In this document: in pieces, positions 1 to 6,222 of the stretch
How the letters are laid out: every line of letters starts with the position of its first letter
Numbering within the stretch: position 1 is the stretch's first letter
NCBI GenBank assembly: GCA_964352905.1
Contig: CAYGTS010000091.1
Coordinates: 1-10,861 of the forward strand
Length of the DNA: 10,861 nt
DNA from: CAYGTS01 sp964352905
GTDB taxonomy: Bacteria; Pseudomonadota; Gammaproteobacteria; JAHCLG01
Reading direction: 5' to 3'
The notes under the pieces: model-generated
The model's input: only the letters and a program-made list of their open reading frames with translations
The model's database searches: none
Told to the model about the DNA's origin: nothing
Made by a program: the position numbers and the translations under genes

Positions 1-53
1 TCGCCGTTTTTAGCCCAAATATGGACGTTCCCTGCTACGGAGTGAGTAGTTAC
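1..53 (+). repeat. Dispersed palindromic repeat, copy R1 (right half, cut by window edge)
   Basis: This is the right-hand half of a repeat that recurs at 803-943 and, inverted, at 10796-10861. Bases 1-32 match the reverse complement of the right-edge copy at 31 of 32 positions and the middle copy at 28 of 32. The core contains a small hairpin, GCCCA-AATA-TGGAC here and GCCCA-AATA-TGGGC in the right-edge copy. A tail, CCCTGCTACGGAGTGAGT, follows at 30-47 and continues to AGTTAC at 53. The left half of the element would lie outside the window. The repeat pattern is seen directly; its mobility and function are unknown. Confidence 0.85.
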
Positions 54-104
54 CAAATAAGTTTATACCGTTATAATAGCGCTTGCCTATTACTAAGTCT
101 TTTC

Positions 105-122
105 CCCTGCTACGGAGTGAGT
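105..122 (+). repeat. Isolated copy of the repeat tail
   Basis: The 18-bp tail CCCTGCTACGGAGTGAGT occurs here exactly as at 30-47 and 920-937, but without the hairpin core in front of it. It ends 8 bp beyond the stop codon of the minus-strand CMD gene. A 9-bp direct repeat, TTGCCTATT, lies at 83-91 and 122-130 and brackets this tail fragment. The arrangement suggests a partial duplication or the remnant of an eroded copy. Confidence 0.75.
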
Positions 123-130
123 TGCCTATT

Positions 131-682
131 TTATTTACTCGCTACTGTTGGAGTAGCTAAGCTTTTTAAATAATTTATATTTTCAATATTTATTTCAGTT
201 GCATTAACAACACGACCAACACAACTATAAAAGCTAGTTATAATAATTAACTCTAAAATTATTTGATCATTGAAGTGTTCTTGCAGCGCTTTTAATGTTG
301 AGAACTCAATCTTGCCACCCTGCTCAATCTCAGTTGCTAATTTACAGACGTTAAGCTCGCTTGCACTCAGCGTATAATTGTTATTGTCATGTATTAACTT
401 AGCTATTAATTCTTCTGATAGCCCCGCTGTTAATGCTAGTTGTACATGTTGGTGAATTTCATATTCTGAGTTAATGATAGCCGCCTGTTTTAAAATAGCA
501 ATTTCTCGATAATAGGCCGGTACGGAAGTTGCGTAAAGGCCCGAAATCAAATTTAACCATGAATTAATGCATTGCGGTAAGTTTGCAATCATACGGAAAA
601 TATTTAATGGTGGTGTATTTTTATTTTCATCATTTAAAATTTTATTAAAACTCTCGTGAGATACTAAATTGAATAAACTCAT
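131..682 (-). CDS. Carboxymuconolactone decarboxylase (CMD/AhpD-like) family protein
   Basis: This 183-residue, mainly alpha-helical protein has the CMD-family core at about residues 35-165. Arg59-Glu60 opens the conserved helix. The signature EYEIHQHVQLALTAGLSEE (about 73-91) matches the family pattern E-x-x-x-H...A...GL, with His79 at the conserved histidine position. The family includes gamma-carboxymuconolactone decarboxylase and AhpD-type alkylhydroperoxidases. The AhpD CxxC redox pair is missing (the cysteines are scattered at 38, 113 and 154), so a disulfide-based peroxidase role is not supported and the substrate is unknown. The start is supported by a GAGG ribosome binding site about 5 bases upstream. 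The gene is monocistronic, lies between two repeat copies, and has a strong palindrome in its upstream region that suggests repressor control. Confidence 0.8.
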   Translation of the reverse strand: MSLFNLVSHESFNKILNDENKNTPPLNIFRMIANLPQCINSWLNLISGLYATSVPAYYREIAILKQAAIINSEYEIHQHVQLALTAGLSEELIAKLIHDNNNYTLSASELNVCKLATEIEQGGKIEFSTLKALQEHFNDQIILELIIITSFYSCVGRVVNATEINIENINYLKSLATPTVASK

Positions 683-704
683 GCTAACCTCATTTTTTTA
701 ATAG

Positions 705-727
705 TAGTAACGAATTATTCGTTACTA
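705..727. promoter_or_regulatory. Operator-like perfect palindrome upstream of the CMD gene
   Basis: Two perfect 11-bp arms, TAGTAACGAAT at 705-715 and its reverse complement at 717-727, are separated by one base. The site lies 22 bp upstream of the CMD start codon. A weak candidate promoter on the minus strand (TTGCTT at 759-754, CACAAT at 736-731) would place the transcription start inside the palindrome. Length and symmetry fit a TetR-type operator, but no TetR gene is present in the window, so the regulator is unknown. An RNA hairpin in the 5' leader is the alternative. Confidence 0.6.
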
Positions 728-802
728 TTGATTGTGAAATAATTTAACTTTGCAAGCAATTAATTACATTAATTTCTAAGAAAACTCCCTATATTTACCA
801 GA

Positions 803-943
803 GCGTTCAGATTTGGCGATAAAAACGGCGAAAATATTTTTGAGAAAGCGCAGTGTATGAGTTATACATGAGCATTTCGATAAAAGATTTTCGCTGTTTT
901 CAGCCAAAATATGGGCGTTCCCTGCTACGGAGTGAGTAGTTAC
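803..943 (+). repeat. Dispersed palindromic repeat, copy R2 (full length)
   Basis: This is the only complete copy. Two imperfect arms, about 803-845 and 877-922, are inverted repeats of each other: AAAACGGCGAAAAT on the left faces ATTTTCGCTGTTTT on the right. They enclose a central region with its own small hairpin, TGTAT-GAGTT-ATACA at 855-869. The right arm carries the core shared with R1 and R3, then the tail CCCTGCTACGGAGTGAGT at 920-937 ending at AGTTAC (943). The tail stops 7 bp from the stop codon of the VOC gene. The layout resembles a non-coding palindromic element such as a MITE or REP/BIME-like unit. It contains no open reading frame of note. Confidence 0.8.
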
Positions 944-950
944 AGAAAAA

Positions 951-1436
951 TTAATATTTATGGGTATTAGTATGAGACCAATCTGCTATTTGATCAAAGC
1001 TATATTGATCAATTGAATTTGCTTTAATTTCAAGGTCATTACCATTACAATCATAAAAATGCAGCATATATTCTTCCCTACCATCTTTATGATACGTAAT
1101 CGGCCCATACGCAACTTCAATTTCTTTGTTAGCTAATAATTTCCGAGCAAGGTGCTTAAACTCGCTAGCCGTAATAAAAGCACCAACATGCATTGAAGGA
1201 ACTTGAGTATCTTTACCATTTTCATCTGGTGAAGCAAGCATAATCATGGGTGATTTTACTGGAAAAAATTCTCGCATTTGATGAAACGCAATATGCTGAT
1301 CAAAAAAATCTATATAAATTTCTGATGGTGAAAAATCTATCGCTTTAAACCCGAGTAAATCACGATAAAAACGCATTGTTTCTTCTTTATTTCTCATTGG
1401 CATAGCAATATGAGCTTTGTGAGTGAATTTTTTCAT
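951..1436 (-). CDS. VOC superfamily protein (glyoxalase/bleomycin resistance/dioxygenase fold)
   Basis: This 161-residue protein has the paired beta-alpha-beta-beta-beta layout of the vicinal oxygen chelate superfamily. It starts with HIAMPMRNKEETMRFYRDLL (residues 9-28), the usual opening of the first module, and ends with FYDCNGNDLEIK (127-138). Candidate metal ligands are His9, His83 and Glu136, the standard positions in VOC metalloenzymes. The family covers glyoxalases, extradiol dioxygenases, isomerases and antibiotic-binding proteins; the substrate cannot be read from the sequence. The start is supported by AGGAG six bases upstream. It is divergent from a LysR-type regulator over a 119-bp spacer, a typical regulator-target arrangement, so LysR control is likely but inferred. 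Confidence 0.85.
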   Translation of the reverse strand: MKKFTHKAHIAMPMRNKEETMRFYRDLLGFKAIDFSPSEIYIDFFDQHIAFHQMREFFPVKSPMIMLASPDENGKDTQVPSMHVGAFITASEFKHLARKLLANKEIEVAYGPITYHKDGREEYMLHFYDCNGNDLEIKANSIDQYSFDQIADWSHTNTHKY

Positions 1437-1463
1437 TACAATCTCCTATTTTTTATCCTACTT

Positions 1464-1491
1464 ATTATAGACTATATGAGAAGTGTACTTC
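1464..1491 (-). promoter_or_regulatory. Candidate promoter of the VOC gene with an overlapping dyad
   Basis: On the minus strand a perfect TATAAT lies at 1469-1464, 27 bp before the VOC start codon, but no consensus -35 box is found 16-18 bp further up. The -35 position is occupied by a small dyad, GAAGT-GT-ACTTC (1480-1491). A good -10 with a poor -35 covered by a dyad fits an activator-dependent promoter. The neighbouring LysR protein is the obvious candidate activator. Binding is inferred. Confidence 0.45.
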
Positions 1492-1493
1492 GT

Positions 1494-1521
1494 TTGACTT
1501 TTTCTAACAATATGCAATAAT
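1494..1521 (+). promoter_or_regulatory. Candidate promoter of the LysR-type gene
   Basis: TTGACT (1494-1499) and AATAAT (1516-1521) are 16 bp apart, close to the sigma-70 consensus. Transcription would start near 1528, giving a leader of about 28 bases before the ATG at 1556. The -35 box begins two bases after the dyad at 1480-1491, so a protein bound there could also repress this promoter, as LysR-type autoregulators often do. Confidence 0.5.
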
Positions 1522-1555
1522 AACAACATTAGTTAACATTTATTGAACAATAACC

Positions 1556-2431
1556 ATGGAAAATTATATCCCTTTCGAGATTTTCGTGCATGTGGTTGAA
1601 TATGGAGGAATTACTGCAGCTGCTAGGTCACTGAAATTATCTAAAGCAGCTATCAGTCGAACGATTAAGGTACTCGAACAACAGTGCAAAACCGATTTAT
1701 TTTATCGCCGAAACCGTAGCTTGTATTTAACCGAAATTGGTGAAGAACTCTATACCCAATGCAAACAGCTGCAAATAGAGTTAAATGATATCCGTTCTTA
1801 CCTGAAAAAATCACAACAAAAACCACGAGGGACATTAACGATTGCTGTGCCAAGTTTTGTATTAGAAAATTTTATTTTCCCTAAATTGAAGGCCTTTTGT
1901 GAAAAATATTCAGATTTAGAGATAGTATTCGATAATTCTGAGACAACGATTGAATTTGATCACTCTAATATCGATCTTGCATTCGGGTATTCAATTACAT
2001 CCGATAGCTTGCTTATTACTCGAAAGAAAATTGGCAGCACACGCTATGTCATTTGTGGTACACAACAATATTTTTCTCAACATGGAATACCAAAAAAAAT
2101 AATAGATTTAAACAAACATGTTTATATTGCCCATACCATGCGTGATGCGACACAGCTGTTAGAGCTCAAAGAAGAACAACATCATACTTTAAAAATACAT
2201 CCACGCTTACAATTTAATAATACTAAAGAAATGATCGCTTGTTGTTTAAACCATATTGGTATTATTCAATCGCAATATTTCATGGTTGAAAAATATTTAC
2301 AGAGAAATGAACTAATCGAAGTATTACCAGATTTTTCTATTAGCGATGTTCCACTTTATTTATATTATAAAAAACATCGTTATACGCAGCCAAAAATTAG
2401 GGCATTTATTGATTATTTTAGTGTTGAATGA
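1556..2431 (+). CDS. LysR-type transcriptional regulator
   Basis: At 291 residues this has the usual length of the family. The N-terminal winged helix-turn-helix spans about residues 3-62: FVHVVEYGGITAAARSLKLS is followed by KAAISRTIKVLEQQ, then DLFYRRNRSLYLTEIGEELY of the wing. A linker helix leads to a LysR substrate-binding domain (about 90-290) of the periplasmic-binding-protein fold, which would bind a small effector. No clear Shine-Dalgarno sequence precedes the ATG, although the HTH alignment fits this start. The gene is divergent from the VOC gene, whose promoter region it probably controls. It converges on the amidotransferase gene with a 48-bp gap. The effector is unknown. Confidence 0.92.
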   Translation: MENYIPFEIFVHVVEYGGITAAARSLKLSKAAISRTIKVLEQQCKTDLFYRRNRSLYLTEIGEELYTQCKQLQIELNDIRSYLKKSQQKPRGTLTIAVPSFVLENFIFPKLKAFCEKYSDLEIVFDNSETTIEFDHSNIDLAFGYSITSDSLLITRKKIGSTRYVICGTQQYFSQHGIPKKIIDLNKHVYIAHTMRDATQLLELKEEQHHTLKIHPRLQFNNTKEMIACCLNHIGIIQSQYFMVEKYLQRNELIEVLPDFSISDVPLYLYYKKHRYTQPKIRAFIDYFSVE

Positions 2432-2479
2432 TTTGATTCTCCACCCATTTTTTCAGTTCTTTTAAAGACGAATGGTATG

Positions 2480-3238
2480 CTAAACCATTTTAAATTCCTG
2501 GCATAAGACCCTATCAACAAAGCGCTTCACCAAACTATTGGCTTCATCAGTAGCATAAATTGCATTATCAATAATTTGTTGCAATGCGTTGTTCTTTTCA
2601 AGATAACGCTCTTGATAACGCGTTAATCGCGTAATTAAATCTTGTTTATTCACTTCAGGGTGAAATTGAAAAGCGTAAAAAGGTTTATCGTTCATTTTAA
2701 AAATATGAAAAGGACATAATGCAGAATTTGCAAGCAAGGTTGCATTTTTCGGAAGTGTTGCTGCGCGCTCTTTATGACCTGAAATCGCCCAAAATTCTTG
2801 CGGCATATCGCGTAGTAAAATATCTTCTTTGGCTGCCGGTAATAATTGGATCGGATACATCCCCATTTCCATATTAGCTTTATCTAAAATTACTGTGCCG
2901 CCAAACTCTATTGCAGCAACTTGAAAACCAAAGCAAGAAGCAAAAACGGGTATAGCATGATCATAACAATAGCGCAACATTTTGCAGCAATATTTAACAA
3001 AAGGATATTGTTCAGGATGCAATACGCTGGCATCACTCGATCCACCTACAAATAATGCATCATAATCTTGTACTTTATTTGCTTTAAAATGGCCTGCTGT
3101 AAACGTGTTTAATGAATCAATTTGATTTTCTTTTAAACCACTAAAATCAACAAACTCTTGTAATTCTTCTTGCTGGGTTATCTCATCCTCACGTATTTGC
3201 AGCAATAAAATTTTTAATTCTGATTTTAATTTAGCCAT
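2480..3238 (-). CDS. Class I glutamine amidotransferase-like protein
   Basis: The protein has a GATase1 fold of 252 residues. It carries the nucleophile elbow PVFASCFGFQ with Cys102, and a FQFHPEV motif with His193 and Glu195, so the Cys-His-Glu triad of glutamine hydrolysis looks intact. No synthetase domain is attached, so it either acts with a separate partner or hydrolyses a gamma-glutamyl-type compound, as other stand-alone members do. The substrate is not identifiable. An upstream in-frame ATG at 3262 exists, but the start at 3238 is preferred because AAGGAG sits just before it. This ATG overlaps the tsaB stop codon (ATGGCTAA, 8-bp overlap), implying translational coupling. It is the last gene of the five-gene minus-strand set. 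Confidence 0.85.
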   Translation of the reverse strand: MAKLKSELKILLLQIREDEITQQEELQEFVDFSGLKENQIDSLNTFTAGHFKANKVQDYDALFVGGSSDASVLHPEQYPFVKYCCKMLRYCYDHAIPVFASCFGFQVAAIEFGGTVILDKANMEMGMYPIQLLPAAKEDILLRDMPQEFWAISGHKERAATLPKNATLLANSALCPFHIFKMNDKPFYAFQFHPEVNKQDLITRLTRYQERYLEKNNALQQIIDNAIYATDEANSLVKRFVDRVLCQEFKMV

Positions 3239-3914
3239 GTTTTTCTCCTTTTTTAAAGGCAACTTTATTTCTAAGATAAGTTGGCGCTAATTGTGTTGCT
3301 ATCACGACTTGTTGTTGCTGTGAATAATATTGAGCTAAACTAATTAAATCACTGGCTTGTGGTGATGCATTAGCTATTAAATGATTGCGATTTTTAATTA
3401 AATTTTTATGTAAATCCCAACCGCTACCAATTAAAACACAATCATCATATTGTTGATCTATTAAAAAATCCGGTTTTACTAACTGCTCATCACCTTGCAA
3501 TAACATTACCCCTGTAGCATTAACCTTATATTGGGCAAAATAAATTTCATGCATGCGTGCATCGAGTGCAACCAACACACTGTGACACGACTGCAGCTGA
3601 TACGCTTGTTGAGCCAAGATTTGTAATGTAGAAACCGCCGCAATTGGCTTATTAACCACGCTTGCCAATGCTTGCATGACACTAATAGCTAAGCGAATGC
3701 CGGTAAAACTGCCCGGCCCTTTACCAACAGCAAATAACTCAATATCGTTAATATCCAAATCAACTTGCTGCAAGAGCTGATCAATCGTTGCTAATAATAA
3801 TTCAGAATGTTGTTTACTATTGTTAACTTCAGAAGCAACTATTTTTTTATTTTTTTCTATTGCAACTGAGCAGCTAGAGGTAGCACAATCAAATGCTAAA
3901 ATAGTATTAGGCAT
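3231..3914 (-). CDS. tsaB: tRNA threonylcarbamoyladenosine biosynthesis protein TsaB
   Basis: TsaB is the scaffold partner of TsaD and TsaE in the synthesis of N6-threonylcarbamoyladenosine at position 37 of ANN-decoding tRNAs, a cytoplasmic essential function in most bacteria. The 227-residue protein has the ASKHA-fold start ILAFDCATSSCSVAI (5-19) and the hallmark GKGPGSFTGIRLAI (about 64-77), both diagnostic of TsaB. As usual for TsaB, the metal-binding motif of TsaD is absent. GGAG lies 7 bases before the ATG. The start overlaps the end of yoaA by 8 bp (ATGCCTAA), and the end overlaps the amidotransferase start in the same way. The yoaA-tsaB adjacency is also found in Escherichia coli. Confidence 0.95.
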   Translation of the reverse strand: MPNTILAFDCATSSCSVAIEKNKKIVASEVNNSKQHSELLLATIDQLLQQVDLDINDIELFAVGKGPGSFTGIRLAISVMQALASVVNKPIAAVSTLQILAQQAYQLQSCHSVLVALDARMHEIYFAQYKVNATGVMLLQGDEQLVKPDFLIDQQYDDCVLIGSGWDLHKNLIKNRNHLIANASPQASDLISLAQYYSQQQQVVIATQLAPTYLRNKVAFKKGEKHG

Positions 3915-5892
3915 GCTGTAACTCCTGGTAAAACTGTTGCACTTCAGTTAATTCTCTCGTTATTTTCATTTCAGGAATACTCAGTAAAAAATCTTTGCCA
4001 TAACCATTATATAAAATGCGACTATCGCCTAACATGATAATGCCCTTATCTTGCATATCACGAATTAAGCGACCAATGCCTTGTTTAAAGGTAATAACTG
4101 CTTGAGGCACTTGAAAGTCGTTAAAAGGATTTCCGCCTTTACTTTTAATGCTATCAAGTTTGGCTTTAACTAAAGGATCGCTCGGCGATGCAAACGGTAA
4201 TTTATCAATAATCAAACACGATAATGCTTCACCTTTAACATCTACACCTTCCCAAAAGCTCATACTTCCTAGCAAAACACTATTATCATTTTTTAAATAT
4301 TCTTGTAATAATTGTTGTTTAGGCATTTCTCCTTGAACTAATAAAGGGAAGGATATTTTCCCTCTTAAGATTTTCGCTGCAAGGCGCAACGCATATAAGC
4401 TGGTAAACAGGAAAAATGTATTCCCATTTGCAGCTGTAATCACGGGAATAGCTTGTTGAACTAATGCTTGCGTGTAGTGTTCTGTTTTAACATCGGGTAA
4501 ATTTTTTGGAATATAAAATAAGGCTTGCTCTTTAAAATTAAACGGGCTGGATAATTGCAAACAATTATCAGTTTCTAGGCCTAAATCTTGCTTAATATGC
4601 TTAAAGTCATTTTTTACGGTTAAGGTTGCCGAAGTGAATAACCAACTGCTATCGATAGCATCAAAATAGCGTTTAAATTCATGCGCAATATCCAACGGCA
4701 CTTTATTTAGGGTAAAGGATTTTTTAAACACTTCTACCCATTTTACATCATCCTGTTTTTTGTTATCAATAAAGCTTGTTAACTGCTCGATAAAACGTTC
4801 CAAGCGCTGTTGGCAATTTTTTAAGACTTTGCTATCATCATTTTTAATTTGCGTTAATACAGCCTGGATGGTAATCAATAGTTCCATTAGATCACTTAAC
4901 GGTGTTAACATTTTCTTTAACTGTAACAATGGCCAGGCAACGCGTGTACCGAGTTGCATTAAGTTGGCGTGATAATTTTCGAGTAAGGTTTTCAGTTCAT
5001 CACAAGCATCAGCAATCGGTTTTGATTCAATCACTAAATTTGCCAACTCAAGTTGCACGTCATTTAACAACAAGGTTAATTGGCGGCTACTTAAATGTTG
5101 CCCAAAAAATTGTGGTGCTATTTTAGAAAATTGATGCGCTTCATCAATCACAATGAAATCTGCCAATGGCAATAATTCAGCAAATCCTTCTTCTTTTAAC
5201 AGCATATCAGCAAAAAATAAATGATGGTTAATCACCACAATATCAGCTTCTTGCGCTTGTTTACGCGCCTTTTGCAAATAACAACTTTTAAAAAAATCAC
5301 AATCATAACTTAAACAGCTATCGGTGGTGGATGTAACTAAAGGCCAGGTAGTAGAGTTTTCAGCAATATTTTTTACTTCTGCAATATCACCGCTTTTGGT
5401 TTTCGGTTGCCATTTGTTAATAATGTGAAAGTCATTAATATTGCCTGGATTCAGTACCGCTTCATCTTGAAAAAAATTTTCCATGCGTTGCTGGCACAGA
5501 TAATTACTACGACCTTTTAGTAAGGCGGTATTCACCGACAAACCTAACGCTTTAGTTAAGGTGGGAATATCGCGTAAATAAAGCTGATCTTGCAGTGTTT
5601 TGCTGGCGGTTGAAACAATCACTTTTGATCGCGACAACAATGCCGGTAGCAAATACGCAAAGGTTTTACCGGTACCGGTACCTGCCTCACAAATCAAGGT
5701 GGTATTATCAGTAATGGCTTTGGCAACCGCCTCTACCATATCCAGTTGTTGTTGGCGTTGGTTAAAACCGGGAATGGCTTGTGCTAATTTACCTTGTTGC
5801 TCAAAATAACCTAAACATTGTTTGATAAAAGTAATGGTATCATTCCTCCAATAAATGACGCTTGTCTTTAACATCACGCCACTGTGCTTCAT
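3907..5892 (-). CDS. yoaA: ATP-dependent DNA helicase YoaA (DinG/XPD family, Fe-S)
   Basis: This is a superfamily 2 helicase of the XPD/DinG group, up to 661 residues. Walker A GTGTGKT is at 71-77, the DEAH box at 250-253, and motif VI QGIGRLIRD near the C-terminus. Four cysteines at 133, 193, 198 and 204 sit between motifs I and II, where this family holds its [4Fe-4S] cluster. In E. coli YoaA works with the polymerase III chi subunit in damage tolerance. The start is uncertain. The longest frame begins with ATG at 5892 (another ATG at 5874) and overlaps fdxA by 53 bp, without a good ribosome binding site. A strong GGAGG at 5849-5845 instead precedes an in-frame ATT at 5835 by 9 bases, which would give a 642-residue protein beginning close to where YoaA homologues begin. 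Confidence 0.92.
   Translation of the reverse strand: MKHSGVMLKTSVIYWRNDTITFIKQCLGYFEQQGKLAQAIPGFNQRQQQLDMVEAVAKAITDNTTLICEAGTGTGKTFAYLLPALLSRSKVIVSTASKTLQDQLYLRDIPTLTKALGLSVNTALLKGRSNYLCQQRMENFFQDEAVLNPGNINDFHIINKWQPKTKSGDIAEVKNIAENSTTWPLVTSTTDSCLSYDCDFFKSCYLQKARKQAQEADIVVINHHLFFADMLLKEEGFAELLPLADFIVIDEAHQFSKIAPQFFGQHLSSRQLTLLLNDVQLELANLVIESKPIADACDELKTLLENYHANLMQLGTRVAWPLLQLKKMLTPLSDLMELLITIQAVLTQIKNDDSKVLKNCQQRLERFIEQLTSFIDNKKQDDVKWVEVFKKSFTLNKVPLDIAHEFKRYFDAIDSSWLFTSATLTVKNDFKHIKQDLGLETDNCLQLSSPFNFKEQALFYIPKNLPDVKTEHYTQALVQQAIPVITAANGNTFFLFTSLYALRLAAKILRGKISFPLLVQGEMPKQQLLQEYLKNDNSVLLGSMSFWEGVDVKGEALSCLIIDKLPFASPSDPLVKAKLDSIKSKGGNPFNDFQVPQAVITFKQGIGRLIRDMQDKGIIMLGDSRILYNGYGKDFLLSIPEMKITRELTEVQQFYQELQHA
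5833..5849 (-). promoter_or_regulatory. Ribosome binding site that points to an ATT start for yoaA
   Basis: On the minus strand GGAGG (5849-5845) lies at the end of fdxA and is followed, 9 bases later, by ATT in the yoaA frame (5835-5833). No ATG, GTG or TTG lies in that frame at a usable distance downstream. The ATG immediately after the GGAGGA is too close and opens only a 10-codon frame. Initiation at ATT is rare in bacteria (infC is the classic case), so this is an inference from spacing. Confidence 0.45.
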
Positions 5893-6163
5893 CTGCAGGA
5901 GGATCTTGCTTGGCAGTAATATTCGGCCAAGTTTGCGATAAACGATCGTTTAATGCTAAAAATTCACGCTGTGATTCGGGTAAATCATCTTCAGAAACAA
6001 TCGCTTCAACCGGGCATTCGGGTTCACACAAACCACAATCAATACATTCTTCAGGATTGATCACCAACATGTTGGGGCCTTCGTAAAAGCAATCAACCGG
6101 GCAAACTTCCACACAATCGGTGAGTTTGCACTTGATACACGCTTCTGTAACTACAAAAGTCAT
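5840..6163 (-). CDS. fdxA: 7Fe ferredoxin FdxA ([3Fe-4S][4Fe-4S])
   Basis: This small cytoplasmic electron carrier of 107 residues closely resembles Azotobacter vinelandii ferredoxin I. Cys9, Cys17 and Cys50 match the ligands of the [3Fe-4S] cluster, and Cys21, Cys40, Cys43 and Cys46 those of the [4Fe-4S] cluster. The extra Cys12 and Cys25 are also conserved in that group. The long C-terminal extension with WPNITAKQDP (about 79-88) is typical of the FdI type. GGAG lies about 10 bases upstream of the ATG. It follows tag by 59 bp and overlaps the longest reading of yoaA, so it is probably co-transcribed with the Fe-S helicase. A redox partner cannot be deduced. Confidence 0.95.
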   Translation of the reverse strand: MTFVVTEACIKCKLTDCVEVCPVDCFYEGPNMLVINPEECIDCGLCEPECPVEAIVSEDDLPESQREFLALNDRLSQTWPNITAKQDPPADEAQWRDVKDKRHLLEE

Positions 6164-6222
6164 CGTTTTTAATCTCCAATACAGGCTTCATTTACACGGG
6201 CCTATATTACCCTGTCATTGAT

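Noticed and set aside
1..943. CRISPR-like array from the recurring CCCTGCTACGGAGTGAGT
   Set aside because: Only three copies with irregular spacing and a gene between them, and no cas genes.
2471..2489. AATGGT/ACCATT hairpin followed by a T-rich run, as a terminator for the LysR gene
   Set aside because: The stem has only 6 bp with two G-C pairs, the T run is interrupted, and it lies inside the end of the amidotransferase gene.
5811..5843. Ten-codon frame starting right after GGAGGA at the fdxA-yoaA junction, as a leader peptide
   Set aside because: The spacing from the Shine-Dalgarno sequence to this ATG is about one base, too short for normal initiation.
5862..6086. Plus-strand open frame of 74 codons opposite fdxA
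   Set aside because: It is a shadow of the strongly conserved ferredoxin gene, with no ribosome binding site or recognisable product.
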